This document shows positions 9,468-18,030 of a DNA stretch of 64,000 bases, piece after piece. Within the stretch, counting starts at the first letter, position 1. The number at the start of each line of letters is the position of its first letter. Source of the stretch: Candidatus Heimdallarchaeota archaeon LC_2. GTDB taxonomy: Archaea > Asgardarchaeota > Heimdallarchaeia > Heimdallarchaeales > Kariarchaeaceae. The stretch is taken from the NCBI GenBank assembly GCA_001940725.1, contig MDVR01000004.1, positions 1-64,000 on the forward strand, in the 5' to 3' direction. Both the position numbers and the translations under genes were made by a program. Below the pieces are notes generated by a model. It ran no database searches, was not told the origin of the DNA, and saw only the letters and a program-made list of their open reading frames with translations.

Positions 9468-9785
9468 ATGAGTGATGACAAAGGACCGCAATTAAAAAAA
9501 ATTATAGAATCATTAGGTGAGATTGCAAATAGAGATAATCATATTTCTGATGAGGAATTCGATATTCTAAAGCAAGTTAGTTTTGACATAATTAAATATG
9601 ACAAAGCGTTGAAAAATGCACTTGAAGATGGAATAATTACCACTCATGAGCAACTACAACTGAGTAATTTAAAAGCGCAAATTGAGAAAAATGTAATTTC
9701 AGTCGCTGATAAAGATCATAAAATTACTGATGATGAAGCAGCTATGATAAAAAAATTGAGTGAAGTTATGAAATCATATTTTTAA
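9468..9785 (+). CDS. Small helical protein, possibly TerB-like
   Basis: 105 residues, all-helical by pattern, with no Cys and no membrane segment. Two similar segments, NRDNHISDEEFDIL near 22-35 and DKDHKITDDEAAMI near 81-94, repeat a D/N-rich loop followed by a helix. This is reminiscent of metal-binding loops in TerB-like domains or degenerate EF-hands, although canonical EF-hand spacing is not met. Function unknown. It ends 26 bp from the convergent ABC gene. Confidence 0.6.
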   Translation: MSDDKGPQLKKIIESLGEIANRDNHISDEEFDILKQVSFDIIKYDKALKNALEDGIITTHEQLQLSNLKAQIEKNVISVADKDHKITDDEAAMIKKLSEVMKSYF

Positions 9786-9810
9786 AAAACAAAAATCCTA
9801 ATAATTATAA

Positions 9811-12072
9811 TCAGGTAGCTTTCACAAGTATAGGTAAATGAATTTTAAATTGGAGCCCGATTTGTCTTGAACTTGGAGGAGAGTTTACCTTTACTGATCC
9901 ATTGTATTCTTCGACCATATCTTTTAGCGGTACATAATCGCCATGACCGGGTACAGCATCGGCAGTTCCATTCATCAATTGAACCATATTTTCAGGCATT
10001 TTGAGTTGACCATCAATAATATCAATTACAACAAAACCATTTTCCATTTGAAGAGTTATTTCAATTTGAGAATCCATTTGTTTCATCTTAGCAATCTTGA
10101 ACATTCTGTTCAAAGCCTCATCCAATAATCTTGAAAAATCAATTAAATCCATTTCTAAATTAACTTCTTGGCCAATTGAGCTGTTGATGAAATTTATTCG
10201 ATGGGTTTCTTTGTACAATTCAATTTTCCCTCTAATTATTGAAATAACTGTATCTTCACCATTATTATTTGTTTCAATTTGCGTAGCTGATATTGATTCA
10301 ATTGAACCAATACCTTGATGTGCATAATATGTATTATACAGGACTGCATAAACAGATTGATTTGTCATAAGCTCATCATGACTACCTGCCTCTTTTATTA
10401 GTCCATCTTCCATAACTATTATTTTTTCTACATCTCGTATTGTACTCAGTCTATGAGCAATAATCAGAGTTGTTCGACCTTCAAACAATATCTTCTGTGC
10501 GGTTTGAACAAGTGATTCTGAATATGCATCGAGTCTACTTGTAGCTTCATCCAAAATCAGAATCTTGGGGTCGCTTAACATAGTTCGGGCAATCGTAATC
10601 ATCTGACGTTGACCCGATGAAAGAGATTTTCCACTTTCTTGCAGAACAGTCATATATCCATCTGGTAATGATTCAATAAACTGATCTGCTCCTAGTAATG
10701 CACATAAATCATAAATGTCCTCATCAGTTGCATCGGCTTTTCCATACCTTATATTTTCAAGGATGGTATCTGCGAATAAATACGGTTCTTGATTAACCAA
10801 ACTTAATGAGCTGTATAGAGAATCTAACTGGATATCTCTCAAATTTTGTCCATCAATACTTATTGTACCTGATTGAGGATCATAAAATCGCATTAGGAGT
10901 GATATTATTGTTGTTTTACCAGAACCTGTATGACCAACAAGTGCCACCTTCTCGCCTTCAGGCACTTCAAATGATATTTCTTTTAGTACTGGGGTATTTT
11001 CATCATATCCAAAATTGATATTCTCAAATATTACACCACCACCATTGATTTTGAGTGGAACTGCATGTTCAGCATCTACAACAGAAGGCTTCGCTTCAAG
11101 AACGTCTGCAATTCTGTCAATTGCTGCTAAAGAAACCTGTAACTGAGTGTAATTATTTGTTAATGCCATTATAGGCTGAAGAAATCTAGTAATCATGATA
11201 GTAGCTAAATAAATATCTTCCAAAGGCATAGATAAATATCCACCTGTCATCAAAACTGCAAAGATTAATATCGTGGATACCAATGAGATGGTAGGGAATA
11301 TCGCAATAAATACAATGATGAGTTTTTTGTATTGTTCATACACTTTGTCATTTAATTTTTTGATATCTCGAGAAACTCGTTCTTCTTGATTAAATGCTTT
11401 TGATATGGATACACCTGCTAAATTCTCTGCTAATTTTCCAGAAGTTTCGCCTAAGATTTGTCGAGTTGCCAACATTCTGCGTTTCCCAAAAGAACCAAAA
11501 ATTTTGGCTATTACTAGCGCAAAAGGAATTGCAAGAATTGCAATTAAAACGAAAACAGGGTCCAAATAAATTAAGACAGTTAACGTTGCGATTATCATAA
11601 ATAATTGTGTAGCGGTTGTTGTAAACACTGTTAAACCAGTTGCGATTTCAGTTGTATCACTGACAACTCTGTTAGTAATATTTCCAGATTGATTTTTATG
11701 ATGATAAGACATATCAGCTTCTGCTAATGAATTAAATGTTTTTCTTCTTAATCCATCGACTAGTTTTGTTCTAATATCAACCATCAACCAAGTATTAACT
11801 GATTCCGTCAACCATATAAAAATTGAGAGAGCAAAAAATATGATAATAATCTGATTAAATTTATTAGATTCTGAATCATTGAGAAGTAATCCCAGAGCAT
11901 CTCTGATTAGAATTGGTTGATATGTTGCAGCCAATGTATATACTGAAATTATTAAACTAATTAAAATTAATTTATTCTTGAAAACCTTAAGATCGTTCCA
12001 GAGTATTCCTAAAAGTAACTTAGTTGGTCTGGTTCTTGCTTTTTCACCAAGCATCGCTCCATGTCTAGACAT
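9811..12072 (-). CDS. ABC exporter subunit with C-terminal HATPase-like extension
   Basis: 753 residues. Residues 30-320 hold six membrane helices of a type IV exporter. Residues about 345-585 are a complete nucleotide-binding domain: Walker A GHTGSGKTT, signature LSSGQRQM, Walker B with catalytic Glu (ILILDEATS) and H-loop (IIAHRLS). Unusually, about 165 residues follow. Their pattern (LLDEALNRMFKIAK, then IDIIDGQLKMPENM, then KDMVEEYNGSVKVNS and a final IHLPI strand) follows a histidine-kinase HATPase domain in order, but the N-box Asn and DxGxG residues are degraded. The start sits 1 nt into the upstream ABC gene's stop, with a GGAGG ribosome site 10 nt before it. It is the consensus-site half of a heterodimeric pump; cargo unknown. 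Confidence 0.88.
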   Translation of the reverse strand: MSRHGAMLGEKARTRPTKLLLGILWNDLKVFKNKLILISLIISVYTLAATYQPILIRDALGLLLNDSESNKFNQIIIIFFALSIFIWLTESVNTWLMVDIRTKLVDGLRRKTFNSLAEADMSYHHKNQSGNITNRVVSDTTEIATGLTVFTTTATQLFMIIATLTVLIYLDPVFVLIAILAIPFALVIAKIFGSFGKRRMLATRQILGETSGKLAENLAGVSISKAFNQEERVSRDIKKLNDKVYEQYKKLIIVFIAIFPTISLVSTILIFAVLMTGGYLSMPLEDIYLATIMITRFLQPIMALTNNYTQLQVSLAAIDRIADVLEAKPSVVDAEHAVPLKINGGGVIFENINFGYDENTPVLKEISFEVPEGEKVALVGHTGSGKTTIISLLMRFYDPQSGTISIDGQNLRDIQLDSLYSSLSLVNQEPYLFADTILENIRYGKADATDEDIYDLCALLGADQFIESLPDGYMTVLQESGKSLSSGQRQMITIARTMLSDPKILILDEATSRLDAYSESLVQTAQKILFEGRTTLIIAHRLSTIRDVEKIIVMEDGLIKEAGSHDELMTNQSVYAVLYNTYYAHQGIGSIESISATQIETNNNGEDTVISIIRGKIELYKETHRINFINSSIGQEVNLEMDLIDFSRLLDEALNRMFKIAKMKQMDSQIEITLQMENGFVVIDIIDGQLKMPENMVQLMNGTADAVPGHGDYVPLKDMVEEYNGSVKVNSPPSSRQIGLQFKIHLPILVKAT

Positions 12073-13661
12073 TAATTTATACCTCCATTATCTTTACTTG
12101 GTGATCTCAATCGCTCATTCTCCGGTAATAAATCGAAAATCATCTGATATTTAGTATTCGAGATGAGTAGTTCTTCATGGGTTCCCAATCCAATGATACT
12201 ACCTTTTTCAAGCAGAATTATCATATCAGCATTTACCAGTGTATTAAGCCTTTGAGTAACAGTGATTGTCAATCTATCTTTGCTTAAGTTTTCCAAAGCT
12301 TTACGAATTTGTAATTCAGTTTTTGAATCAATTGCAGAACTACTATCATCAAGCAATAAAATCTCTGGATTTGCAAGAATCGCTCTTGCGATTGCAATTC
12401 TTTGTCTCTGACCTCCAGAAAGAGTTATACCTCTTTCACCTATTTTTGTATCAATTTGATCTGGAAATTTGGAAATAAATTCCCAGGCCTGAGCAGCTTT
12501 AGCTACTTCAATAATTTCCTCATCTGACGCTTCCATTTTTGTGAAAGCGATGTTATCTCTAATTGTACCTGAAAATAAGAAAACTTCTTGCTCTACCATT
12601 GCGACATGATTTCTAATTTCGCGATTACTTATAGTGTTGAGATCTACTCCTCCGATGGATATCTTTCCTTGTTGAGGTTGATAAAGCTGCAACAATAATC
12701 TTAGTATTGATGATTTTCCACTCCCAGGACCTCCAATTAGCGCTACTTTACTTCTCGCTGGAATTACAAAGTTAATTTCGTTTAATGATTTCTTGAATTC
12801 CTCACCATACGAGAAGTTAATATTTTCAAAATGGATTTCTCCGGTCCAATCTGTTTGGACATCCATTAGATCTAATGGTTTATCTTGTGGGTCTTCCCAA
12901 TTCAATTTATCCCATAGACGATCAGAATTTGTCAGAGCAGCTCTTAAATTCAATAATGCAAAAGGCATTTGAAAATTTAAAAATTGAAGTGAGATAAGTA
13001 ACCCCATAACCACAATCATGTCTTCTAGATCAATAGTTCCTGATTGTACCTCGTTCAAAGCAACTGTAAATACCGTGGCCGTAAGAAGTAGGAGTATTAA
13101 TCCTGGATAATAGAAAGCAGATAATCGCCCTTCTCTCTTTGACAAATTTGCATATTCTAATGAAACATCCTTGAATCTGAGTATCTCTCTTTTTTGTGAA
13201 TTAAATGATCGGACCACGTCAATCCCTCTAAATATTTCTTGTGATTTTTCAGTCATGTCTCCAAGAGATTCCGATAATTCATTCCTAATTGGTTCAATCT
13301 TTCTTGCATATTGATAAGCTAAAATAAAATATATGATAAATCCAAATAAGGTGAAAATAACAAGCTCAATGCGTATAAGCCGTTCCATGAATATTAAAGT
13401 CAGTACAACAGAAAATATTGCTTGAATTATCATCCGTAAACCGGGCATGTAAGCATGACGAATAAGAGCGATTTCATTCATTCCCAAGGATAATAATTTA
13501 GAACTATTATTTACATTATGGAATTTTAAGCTGTGACCCTGTATTACATCAAAATATTCCTGTCTAATATCTCTCTCATATTTGAATGAAGAGACACCAA
13601 GAGCATAATTCGATGTAAATGACAAAATATAATTAGCGAACGCTGCAAATAAAATCACCAA
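12072..13661 (-). CDS. ABC exporter subunit with degenerate ATPase site, 3' part of a broken gene
   Basis: 529 residues from an internal ATG. It contains membrane helices and a full nucleotide-binding domain with Walker A GGPGSGKSS and signature LSGGQRQR. However, the Walker B is LLLDDSSS (Asp in place of the catalytic Glu) and the H-loop reads VTQRLN (Gln in place of His). This is the usual look of the degenerate-site half in heterodimeric exporters of the BmrC/TM287 kind. The N-terminal 78 or so residues are encoded upstream in another frame, because a 671-bp tandem duplication shifts the frame. Removing one repeat unit restores a single 607-residue gene. It pairs with the downstream subunit by a 1-nt overlap. 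Confidence 0.85.
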   Translation of the reverse strand: MVILFAAFANYILSFTSNYALGVSSFKYERDIRQEYFDVIQGHSLKFHNVNNSSKLLSLGMNEIALIRHAYMPGLRMIIQAIFSVVLTLIFMERLIRIELVIFTLFGFIIYFILAYQYARKIEPIRNELSESLGDMTEKSQEIFRGIDVVRSFNSQKREILRFKDVSLEYANLSKREGRLSAFYYPGLILLLLTATVFTVALNEVQSGTIDLEDMIVVMGLLISLQFLNFQMPFALLNLRAALTNSDRLWDKLNWEDPQDKPLDLMDVQTDWTGEIHFENINFSYGEEFKKSLNEINFVIPARSKVALIGGPGSGKSSILRLLLQLYQPQQGKISIGGVDLNTISNREIRNHVAMVEQEVFLFSGTIRDNIAFTKMEASDEEIIEVAKAAQAWEFISKFPDQIDTKIGERGITLSGGQRQRIAIARAILANPEILLLDDSSSAIDSKTELQIRKALENLSKDRLTITVTQRLNTLVNADMIILLEKGSIIGLGTHEELLISNTKYQMIFDLLPENERLRSPSKDNGGIN

Positions 13662-14524
13662 GGCAGTCTGTCTAAATGCAGAACTGTATCCTTCATCTTC
13701 AAAAATTCCTAAGGATCGTCCAATAAATATTGCTGGTAGAAGAGTTACTAGAGAATTTACTAAAATAAGAAATAATATACCGGTTATTAGTTTCGGTTTT
13801 CTCCAGAAGAAGGATAGGAATAGATGAGTCCCGGATTTGTAATGTGTCTGAGTATCTCTCTTTTTTGTGAATTAAATGATCGGACCACGTCAATCCCTCT
13901 AAATATTTCTTGTGATTTTTCAGTCATGTCTCCAAGAGATTCCGATAATTCATTCCTAATTGGTTCAATCTTTCTTGCATATTGATAAGCTAAAATAAAA
14001 TATATGATAAATCCAAATAAGGTGAAAATAACAAGCTCAATGCGTATAAGCCGTTCCATGAATATTAAAGTCAGTACAACAGAAAATATTGCTTGAATTA
14101 TCATCCGTAAACCGGGCATGTAAGCATGACGAATAAGAGCGATTTCATTCATTCCCAAGGATAATAATTTAGAACTATTATTTACATTATGGAATTTTAA
14201 GCTGTGACCCTGTATTACATCAAAATATTCCTGTCTAATATCTCTCTCATATTTGAATGAAGAGACACCAAGAGCATAATTCGATGTAAATGACAAAATA
14301 TAATTAGCGAACGCTGCAAATAAAATCACCAAGGCAGTCTGTCTAAATGCAGAACTGTATCCTTCATCTTCAAAAATTCCTAAGGATCGTCCAATAAATA
14401 TTGCTGGTAGAAGAGTTACTAGAGAATTTACTAAAATAAGAAATAATATACCGGTTATTAGTTTCGGTTTTCTCCAGAAGAAGGATAGGAATAGATGAGT
14501 CCCGGATTTGTAATGTGTCTGAGT
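13176..14524. repeat. 671-bp tandem direct duplication inside an ABC gene
   Basis: Bases 13176-13846 and 13847-14517 appear identical. The 7-mer TCTGAGT stands at 13176, 13847 and again at 14518, marking the unit boundaries and suggesting duplication through microhomology. The unit is not a multiple of three, so it breaks the ABC reading frame. Identity is so complete that the event is either very recent or an assembly or strain-mixing artefact. Confidence 0.93.
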
Positions 14525-14566
14525 TTTGTGTTTTGTAATTGTTTCTTTTAAGGTAATTGTTGCCAT
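13787..14566 (-). CDS. ABC exporter N-terminal fragment (5' part of the broken gene)
   Basis: 259 residues: the true start and the first membrane helices of the exporter subunit whose remainder is at 12072-13661. An AGGTG ribosome site precedes the ATG, and Hsp20 ends 10 bp upstream. The exporter frame is kept to about residue 239 (SFNSQKREILR); beyond the repeat junction the last 20 residues are out-of-frame nonsense. The fragment alone would be a non-functional membrane protein. If the duplication is a real, unstable one, loss of one unit would switch the gene on again. Confidence 0.8.
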   Translation of the reverse strand: MATITLKETITKHKTQTHYKSGTHLFLSFFWRKPKLITGILFLILVNSLVTLLPAIFIGRSLGIFEDEGYSSAFRQTALVILFAAFANYILSFTSNYALGVSSFKYERDIRQEYFDVIQGHSLKFHNVNNSSKLLSLGMNEIALIRHAYMPGLRMIIQAIFSVVLTLIFMERLIRIELVIFTLFGFIIYFILAYQYARKIEPIRNELSESLGDMTEKSQEIFRGIDVVRSFNSQKREILRHITNPGLIYSYPSSGENRN

Positions 14567-14576
14567 AATATTTCAC

Positions 14577-14957
14577 CTAATTAATATCAGTCACTTCATG
14601 TCCAGGATTAACTAGTGGAAAAGTGACTGTCAATATTCCATCTGAATATTCTGCTTTGGCTTCATCTGGAATTACTTCCTCAGAAAGCTCTATTACTTTG
14701 TGAGCTTCTTTGTGAGGAAATAATTTCACTTCATCCTTAAAAGTTGCAGTTATTTCTAGTTTCATTGGTTTTGCTCTTATTTTAATTGTATCCTTAATTA
14801 TACCGGGTAGAAGAGTCTGGACAAATAAGTTTCCATCTCTTGATTCCATATATAATTTCGGTCTACGCATACTTGACATAGCATGATGAAAGAATTCCTT
14901 TTTGAATTGTGAATGATTTTCATGTGGGTCTTCAATCTTGTACATTATTTTTTTCAT
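14577..14957 (-). CDS. Small heat shock protein (Hsp20/alpha-crystallin)
   Basis: 126 residues. The alpha-crystallin domain spans about 40-120: LPGIIKDTIKI is the early conserved block, and AEYSDGILTVTFPL matches the A-x-x-x-G-x-L-x-V motif. The N-terminal arm is short and has no C-terminal I-x-I anchor. It should be an ATP-independent holdase. It is the second gene of a PadR - Hsp20 - ABC - ABC operon, 22 bp after the PadR gene and 10 bp before the exporter, with a GGAG site upstream of its ATG. A diverged relative follows another PadR gene at 63475. Confidence 0.88.
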   Translation of the reverse strand: MKKIMYKIEDPHENHSQFKKEFFHHAMSSMRRPKLYMESRDGNLFVQTLLPGIIKDTIKIRAKPMKLEITATFKDEVKLFPHKEAHKVIELSEEVIPDEAKAEYSDGILTVTFPLVNPGHEVTDIN

Positions 14958-14979
14958 TTATTTTCATCTCCAATGAAAG

Positions 14980-15459
14980 TTAACTTAAAGGGATATCATG
15001 CCACTCTTCATCAATTTTATTGCTAATTTGACTCTCGAAATTATCTAATTCTGATTGAATCTCTTGAAAACTTTGTTTTAGTGTTGAAATTATATCTTTT
15101 GCGCCTGTAGGATCATCAGATATAGTTGATTCTGTTATCAACTTGAAATAACTAACTGTGTGACGAATTGAATTCAAGAGTGTTTCTATTGAAAGTGATA
15201 AGCCCATGGTTCCAAGTTTGGTTCTAATAAAAATTTTTTTACCGGACTCGTTTGATTCTATCAAATTTTCATCACTGAGTCTTTTGAGTATAGGATAAAT
15301 AGTACCTCTACGTGGGTGATAACTACCCATAGCCTCATCTATTTTATGAATAATTTCAGACGGTGTGATTGATTCTTTAGAATCAATTACTGAGAGAACT
15401 AAAAGTTCGACTGGTGTAATAGATTTGTCGTCACCAATTGCAATTTTTTGAATCCACAT
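14980..15459 (-). CDS. PadR-family transcriptional regulator
   Basis: 159 residues. The N-terminal 85 residues form the PadR winged helix (SPxELLVLxxI-like start, then GTIYPILKRLSDENLIES), followed by a helical dimerisation region. It is the first gene of the operon with Hsp20 and two ABC subunits. A GAGGAA ribosome site precedes the ATG. Upstream is a TATA box and a 30-bp perfect inverted repeat (15482-15511) that is the natural candidate for its own operator, so autorepression is likely. PadR proteins in bacteria often repress pumps and respond to small toxic ligands. The paralog is at 62977. Confidence 0.85.
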   Translation of the reverse strand: MWIQKIAIGDDKSITPVELLVLSVIDSKESITPSEIIHKIDEAMGSYHPRRGTIYPILKRLSDENLIESNESGKKIFIRTKLGTMGLSLSIETLLNSIRHTVSYFKLITESTISDDPTGAKDIISTLKQSFQEIQSELDNFESQISNKIDEEWHDIPLS

Positions 15460-15481
15460 AGTTTTCCTCTTTAAGTTTATT

Positions 15482-15511
15482 TGAAAAGTAAATGTTTGAA
15501 CTTACTTTTCA
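15482..15511 (-). promoter_or_regulatory. Promoter and palindromic operator of the PadR-Hsp20-ABC operon
   Basis: TGAAAAGTAA (15482-15491) and TTACTTTTCA (15502-15511) form a perfect 10-bp inverted repeat with a 10-bp spacer. On the minus strand a TATA box, TATAAAAC (15513-15520), lies immediately upstream, so the palindrome covers the expected transcription start. A repressor bound here would block initiation. Confidence 0.7.
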
Positions 15512-15778
15512 TGTTTTATAGAGACCGAAATTTGATATCTCAATAAGAACAATATTTTGTTTGAACACTTTGTTTTTTTTGTATGTGCTCATACATTTTA
15601 ATTTTAATATGTATATAAAACAATTGAAGGTGCTAGAATAGTTCTGCATTTCACAATGCTAAATGCTATCGAAACTATATTTCTGACCATTATAAAGAAA
15701 TTTATCAAATTGTGAATACCATAAAAAACTAATAGACAATAGGAATAATGATAAAGTAAATTTTATTGTAACAATATA

Positions 15779-15898
15779 ATGACAGGTGAACATCAAAACA
15801 AAGATGCAAAGAATCCAATTTGGTCATATATTGTAATTGCGTTTTTTGGATTACTTTTTGCTAAAATTTTATTGGACGTCCTATTAGTAGGATTTTAA
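15779..15898 (+). CDS. Possible 39-residue single-pass membrane protein
   Basis: A short frame with an ATG start encodes a charged N-terminus (MTGEHQNKDAKNPIW), then one hydrophobic segment of about 20 residues (YIVIAFFGLLFAKILLDVLL) and stops. No ribosome site is obvious. The composition is what a real small membrane protein would show, but the length allows chance. A further 12-codon frame starts right after its stop. It is divergent from the PadR operon, so its promoter would share that intergenic region. Confidence 0.4.
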   Translation: MTGEHQNKDAKNPIWSYIVIAFFGLLFAKILLDVLLVGF

Positions 15899-16022
15899 AT
15901 GGCTGACGGAACTCTCCACGATTCTTGGTTAACCTAAAAAAATAAAATTGATCAATCTATCTTTGTTTCAGAATATTAATCTTCAATATTCTTTTGTTGT
16001 ATAGTACCATGAGTTATCGTAA

Positions 16023-16084
16023 AAACATTAAAATCTAATCCAATGTTAATTGTGGTAGGGATTTATATAAATTTCAGAAAAGTT
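16023..16084 (+). promoter_or_regulatory. Upstream element shared with the second beta-helix gene
   Basis: From AACATTAAAATCTAAT through AGGGATT to the ATG at 16085, this stretch aligns closely with 17973-18030 before the paralog. It probably contains the promoter, with a TATA-like AT block near 16025-16035. Part of it could also be coding if translation begins at 16043. Confidence 0.45.
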
Positions 16085-17857
16085 ATGCTTGTATTATTTA
16101 TTATTATTTTAGTGATAAATTTAGCAACACTGTATACCCAAGGCAGTAAGAGTCGTTTAACAGAATTTTATCCTACATCTTCACACCTTGTAAATCCAAT
16201 TCTTTCACAATTTGAGATCCATGCTCCAATTAATATAACCTCGGATAATCATTTTATAGAGCTTGGTTTCCAAGGTAATGGGGATCAACAATCGCCATAC
16301 ATAATTGGAGGTCTTTCCATTACAGGGTCAGTAGATATTCAAAAATTAATTAATATTGAGAATGTCAATTCACATTTTATTATTCAAAATAATCAACTTT
16401 ATGGAAATGGGTCTGAGAAAGTGGATCCATTTAACGCAAATTACAATGTAATTCAAAAAATAGTTAATATTAGGAATGTTTTCTCATCTTTTATTATCAG
16501 AAATAATAATTTCTTAGGTAATGGGTCAGATGGGATCAAAATACAAAATACAAACCCGGGCACGATTGAAAATAATCACATAAAATCAACATATCGTGCA
16601 ATTATTGTTGGAAATTGTGAACTTTCAATTATTAATAATAATATCTCAGATACAATATATAGAGGAATCTATATGTCATCATCACCAGGTAGTGATATTT
16701 TTAATAATACAATTTATAATTCTGGTAACGATGGAATTAATGTTTATTCTACTGACGTTACCATTAGAAATAATTTAATTGAATATGCGAATTCAGTCAT
16801 TATATTTAATTCATTTCCAATTCCAGCAGGAATATCAGTAAATGGCCCATCTAATAGTATTAATAAATTAACAGTTTCCGATAATATTATTATAGGAGCA
16901 CATCATGGAATTGCCTCACAAGGATACAATAGTTTGTTTTCAAATAATGAAATTTTAAATTCAAAAGGAAATGGAATTTATATTGATCACCTTTATACAA
17001 GTGGCTCACTTGGAGAAAATACATTCTCATACAATTTGATAATGAATACTAGTTTACATGGTATTGCAATTGTATCCGGAAGTAATAATGTATTTTCAAA
17101 TAATGAAATAATTAATTCTGGATTCTCTGGAATTTCTATTTCAGGTATTGGGATAAATTATGGGAACAATAATGGGGCAAACAATAATATCTTTGAACAT
17201 AACAATATATATAATTCTGAAGATTATGGAGTCAGAATTGGTCATTTTGCTGAAAACAATTCATTTATCAATAATAATTTCATGAATAATGGTAATAACA
17301 GTACCCAAGGATATGCTGAAAGCGAGATAAATACTATTGAATATAATTATTGGAATGACTGGACAGGGCCAGATATTGATGGAAATGGAATAGTAGATCA
17401 ACCCTATGAATTTGAAAATAATTCTGATAAATACCCACTGATTGAACCCAATAGTGGAGAAGCTTTCAGACCAATTCAAACCCAAGAAATTGTTCAAGAT
17501 CCGACAGAAAATGGACTAGTTAACCCGATCAAAAGAATCACCACTATTACTGAAACTGAAACTATAATTCCAGTTCGTACGGTATTCAATCAAAGATCGT
17601 ACGACATTCCTTCAATAACATTGTTTATTATTTTCTCTTTTATCGGACTTATGACAATTCAAGGTAGAAATCCAGTTTTTAATAAAATTCGTGACGAACT
17701 GAGGAAAATAAGAAAGAGAACTAATCGCTCTATTAGTTCAAGCAGACCTATACAAGGTCAAAACATGAACCTCAATATTTTTTGTAATACTTGTGGTACA
17801 ACAAATCCACCTCTAAGCTCATTTTGTATGGAATGCGGAAAATCCCAAGATGTTTAA
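16085..17857 (+). CDS. Membrane-anchored right-handed beta-helix protein with C-terminal zinc ribbon
   Basis: About 590 residues. An N-terminal hydrophobic segment leads to an Asn-rich domain of repeated parallel beta-helix turns (NosD/PbH1 type, repeating I-x-N-N-x-I/F and G-I units, about 60-440). Near the C-terminus comes a membrane helix (TLFIIFSFIGLMTIQG), then a basic linker and a zinc ribbon CNTCG...FCMECGK. Topology is probably helix domain outside, zinc ribbon in the cytosol. An in-frame ATG at 16043 would add 14 residues; 16085 was chosen because the upstream DNA is conserved with the paralog like a promoter. It is followed by that paralog on the same strand. Sugar or cell-surface binding is plausible but unproven. 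Confidence 0.8.
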   Translation: MLVLFIIILVINLATLYTQGSKSRLTEFYPTSSHLVNPILSQFEIHAPINITSDNHFIELGFQGNGDQQSPYIIGGLSITGSVDIQKLINIENVNSHFIIQNNQLYGNGSEKVDPFNANYNVIQKIVNIRNVFSSFIIRNNNFLGNGSDGIKIQNTNPGTIENNHIKSTYRAIIVGNCELSIINNNISDTIYRGIYMSSSPGSDIFNNTIYNSGNDGINVYSTDVTIRNNLIEYANSVIIFNSFPIPAGISVNGPSNSINKLTVSDNIIIGAHHGIASQGYNSLFSNNEILNSKGNGIYIDHLYTSGSLGENTFSYNLIMNTSLHGIAIVSGSNNVFSNNEIINSGFSGISISGIGINYGNNNGANNNIFEHNNIYNSEDYGVRIGHFAENNSFINNNFMNNGNNSTQGYAESEINTIEYNYWNDWTGPDIDGNGIVDQPYEFENNSDKYPLIEPNSGEAFRPIQTQEIVQDPTENGLVNPIKRITTITETETIIPVRTVFNQRSYDIPSITLFIIFSFIGLMTIQGRNPVFNKIRDELRKIRKRTNRSISSSRPIQGQNMNLNIFCNTCGTTNPPLSSFCMECGKSQDV

Positions 17858-17972
17858 AATATTAAATTTGTCAGAAATATTATTTTCAAGAAATTTAACT
17901 TTTTGGTTGAATAACTTTAGATCAAATCTTTCCTAATGTCCTATGTTTTATAATTTACTAATTGTTAGTAAT

Positions 17973-18030
17973 AACATTAATATCTAATTCAGTCTTACTA
18001 TTGATAGGGATTCAGATTAAGTTCAGAAGA
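17973..18030 (+). promoter_or_regulatory. Upstream element shared with the first beta-helix gene
   Basis: This is the counterpart of 16023-16084: the same AACATTAA-ATCTAAT and AGGGATT blocks stand at the same distance from the ATG, with one 3-bp gap. Both genes may therefore be controlled in the same way. Confidence 0.45.

Noticed and set aside
9811..14566. Complete insertion sequence as the cause of the ABC gene break
   Set aside because: The extra DNA is a copy of the gene itself, with no inverted ends or transposase.
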